A stretch of 6,696 nt of DNA from Dysgonomonas sp. (GTDB lineage: Bacteria; Bacteroidota; Bacteroidia; Bacteroidales; Dysgonomonadaceae), in assembly GCA_030151105.1 (NCBI GenBank), contig JASLEN010000029.1, forward strand, positions 1 to 6,696, in the 5' to 3' direction. Made by a program: the position numbers and the translations under genes. Positions 6,566 through 6,696 of the stretch are shown in pieces (position 1 is the first letter of the stretch; the number at the start of each line of letters is the position of its first letter). The notes under the pieces were generated by a model. It was not told where the DNA came from, made no database searches, and was given only the letters and a program-made list of their open reading frames with translations.

Positions 6566-6696
6566 ATGAATAGTAGAAAAAATCTTAAAAAAGAGATAAG
6601 GAAAGCTTTTAACGGATTATATCGTGATCTTGTTTTCTATGAGGCATTTGCAGTAGATGCAAATCAAGATGCAGCACGAGCAATAATAGAGAAAGC
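6566..6696 (+). CDS. Hypothetical protein, N-terminal 43 codons only (runs off window)
   Basis: An ATG at 6566 opens a frame that stays open to the last base, giving a lysine-rich start (MNSRKNLKKEIRKAF) and then a mostly helical, mixed-charge stretch (LYRDLVFYEAFAVDANQDAA, ARAIIEK). There is no signal peptide or membrane segment so far. The combination of a good -7 element, an AT-rich leader and protein-like composition supports a real gene transcribed divergently from the glycogen operon. The N-terminus resembles small uncharacterised all-helical cytoplasmic proteins of Bacteroidales that I recall, but no family can be named from 43 residues. Confidence 0.7.
   Translation, partial: MNSRKNLKKEIRKAFNGLYRDLVFYEAFAVDANQDAARAIIEK

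Overview
The window reads as ordinary chromosome from a Bacteroidales-type bacterium (phylum Bacteroidota). The evidence is an AT-rich composition, A-rich leaders without strong Shine-Dalgarno motifs, a TAnnTTTG-type -7 element, a eukaryote-like GT3 glycogen synthase next to an alpha-glucan phosphorylase carrying the DUF3417 N-terminal region, and a CreD homologue preceded by a small winged-helix regulator instead of CreBC. The genus cannot be fixed from this sequence.

Left part (1-2013, + strand): the 3' end of a small polytopic membrane protein, then a 98-aa winged-helix regulator 8 bp downstream, then after about 80 bp a CreD-family inner-membrane protein. The creD reading frame (625-2013, 463 codons) is full length but is broken by one in-frame TAA at codon 220. 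The homologous sequence resumes in the same frame directly after it. This is the most notable feature of the window: a recent nonsense mutation, a sequencing error, or (least likely) readthrough. A perfect 7-bp inverted repeat lies between the regulator and creD and is a candidate operator.

Middle (2027-2064): a strong palindromic hairpin flanked by A and T runs separates the convergent creD and glycogen genes and should act as a bidirectional terminator.

Right part (2088-6367, - strand): a two-gene glycogen operon transcribed as synthase (GT3, 550 aa) then phosphorylase (GT35, 859 aa), with a 47-bp gap. One enzyme extends alpha-1,4-glucan and the other degrades it to glucose-1-phosphate. 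Both carry their expected catalytic motifs. No branching or debranching enzyme or nucleotide-sugar synthetase is in view.

Right edge: a divergent intergenic region (6368-6565) with a good TAnnTTTG promoter element on the + strand and a leader hairpin, followed by the first 43 codons of an unidentified protein that runs off the window. I see no RNA genes, mobile elements, CRISPR arrays or defence systems, and no convincing undescribed system.
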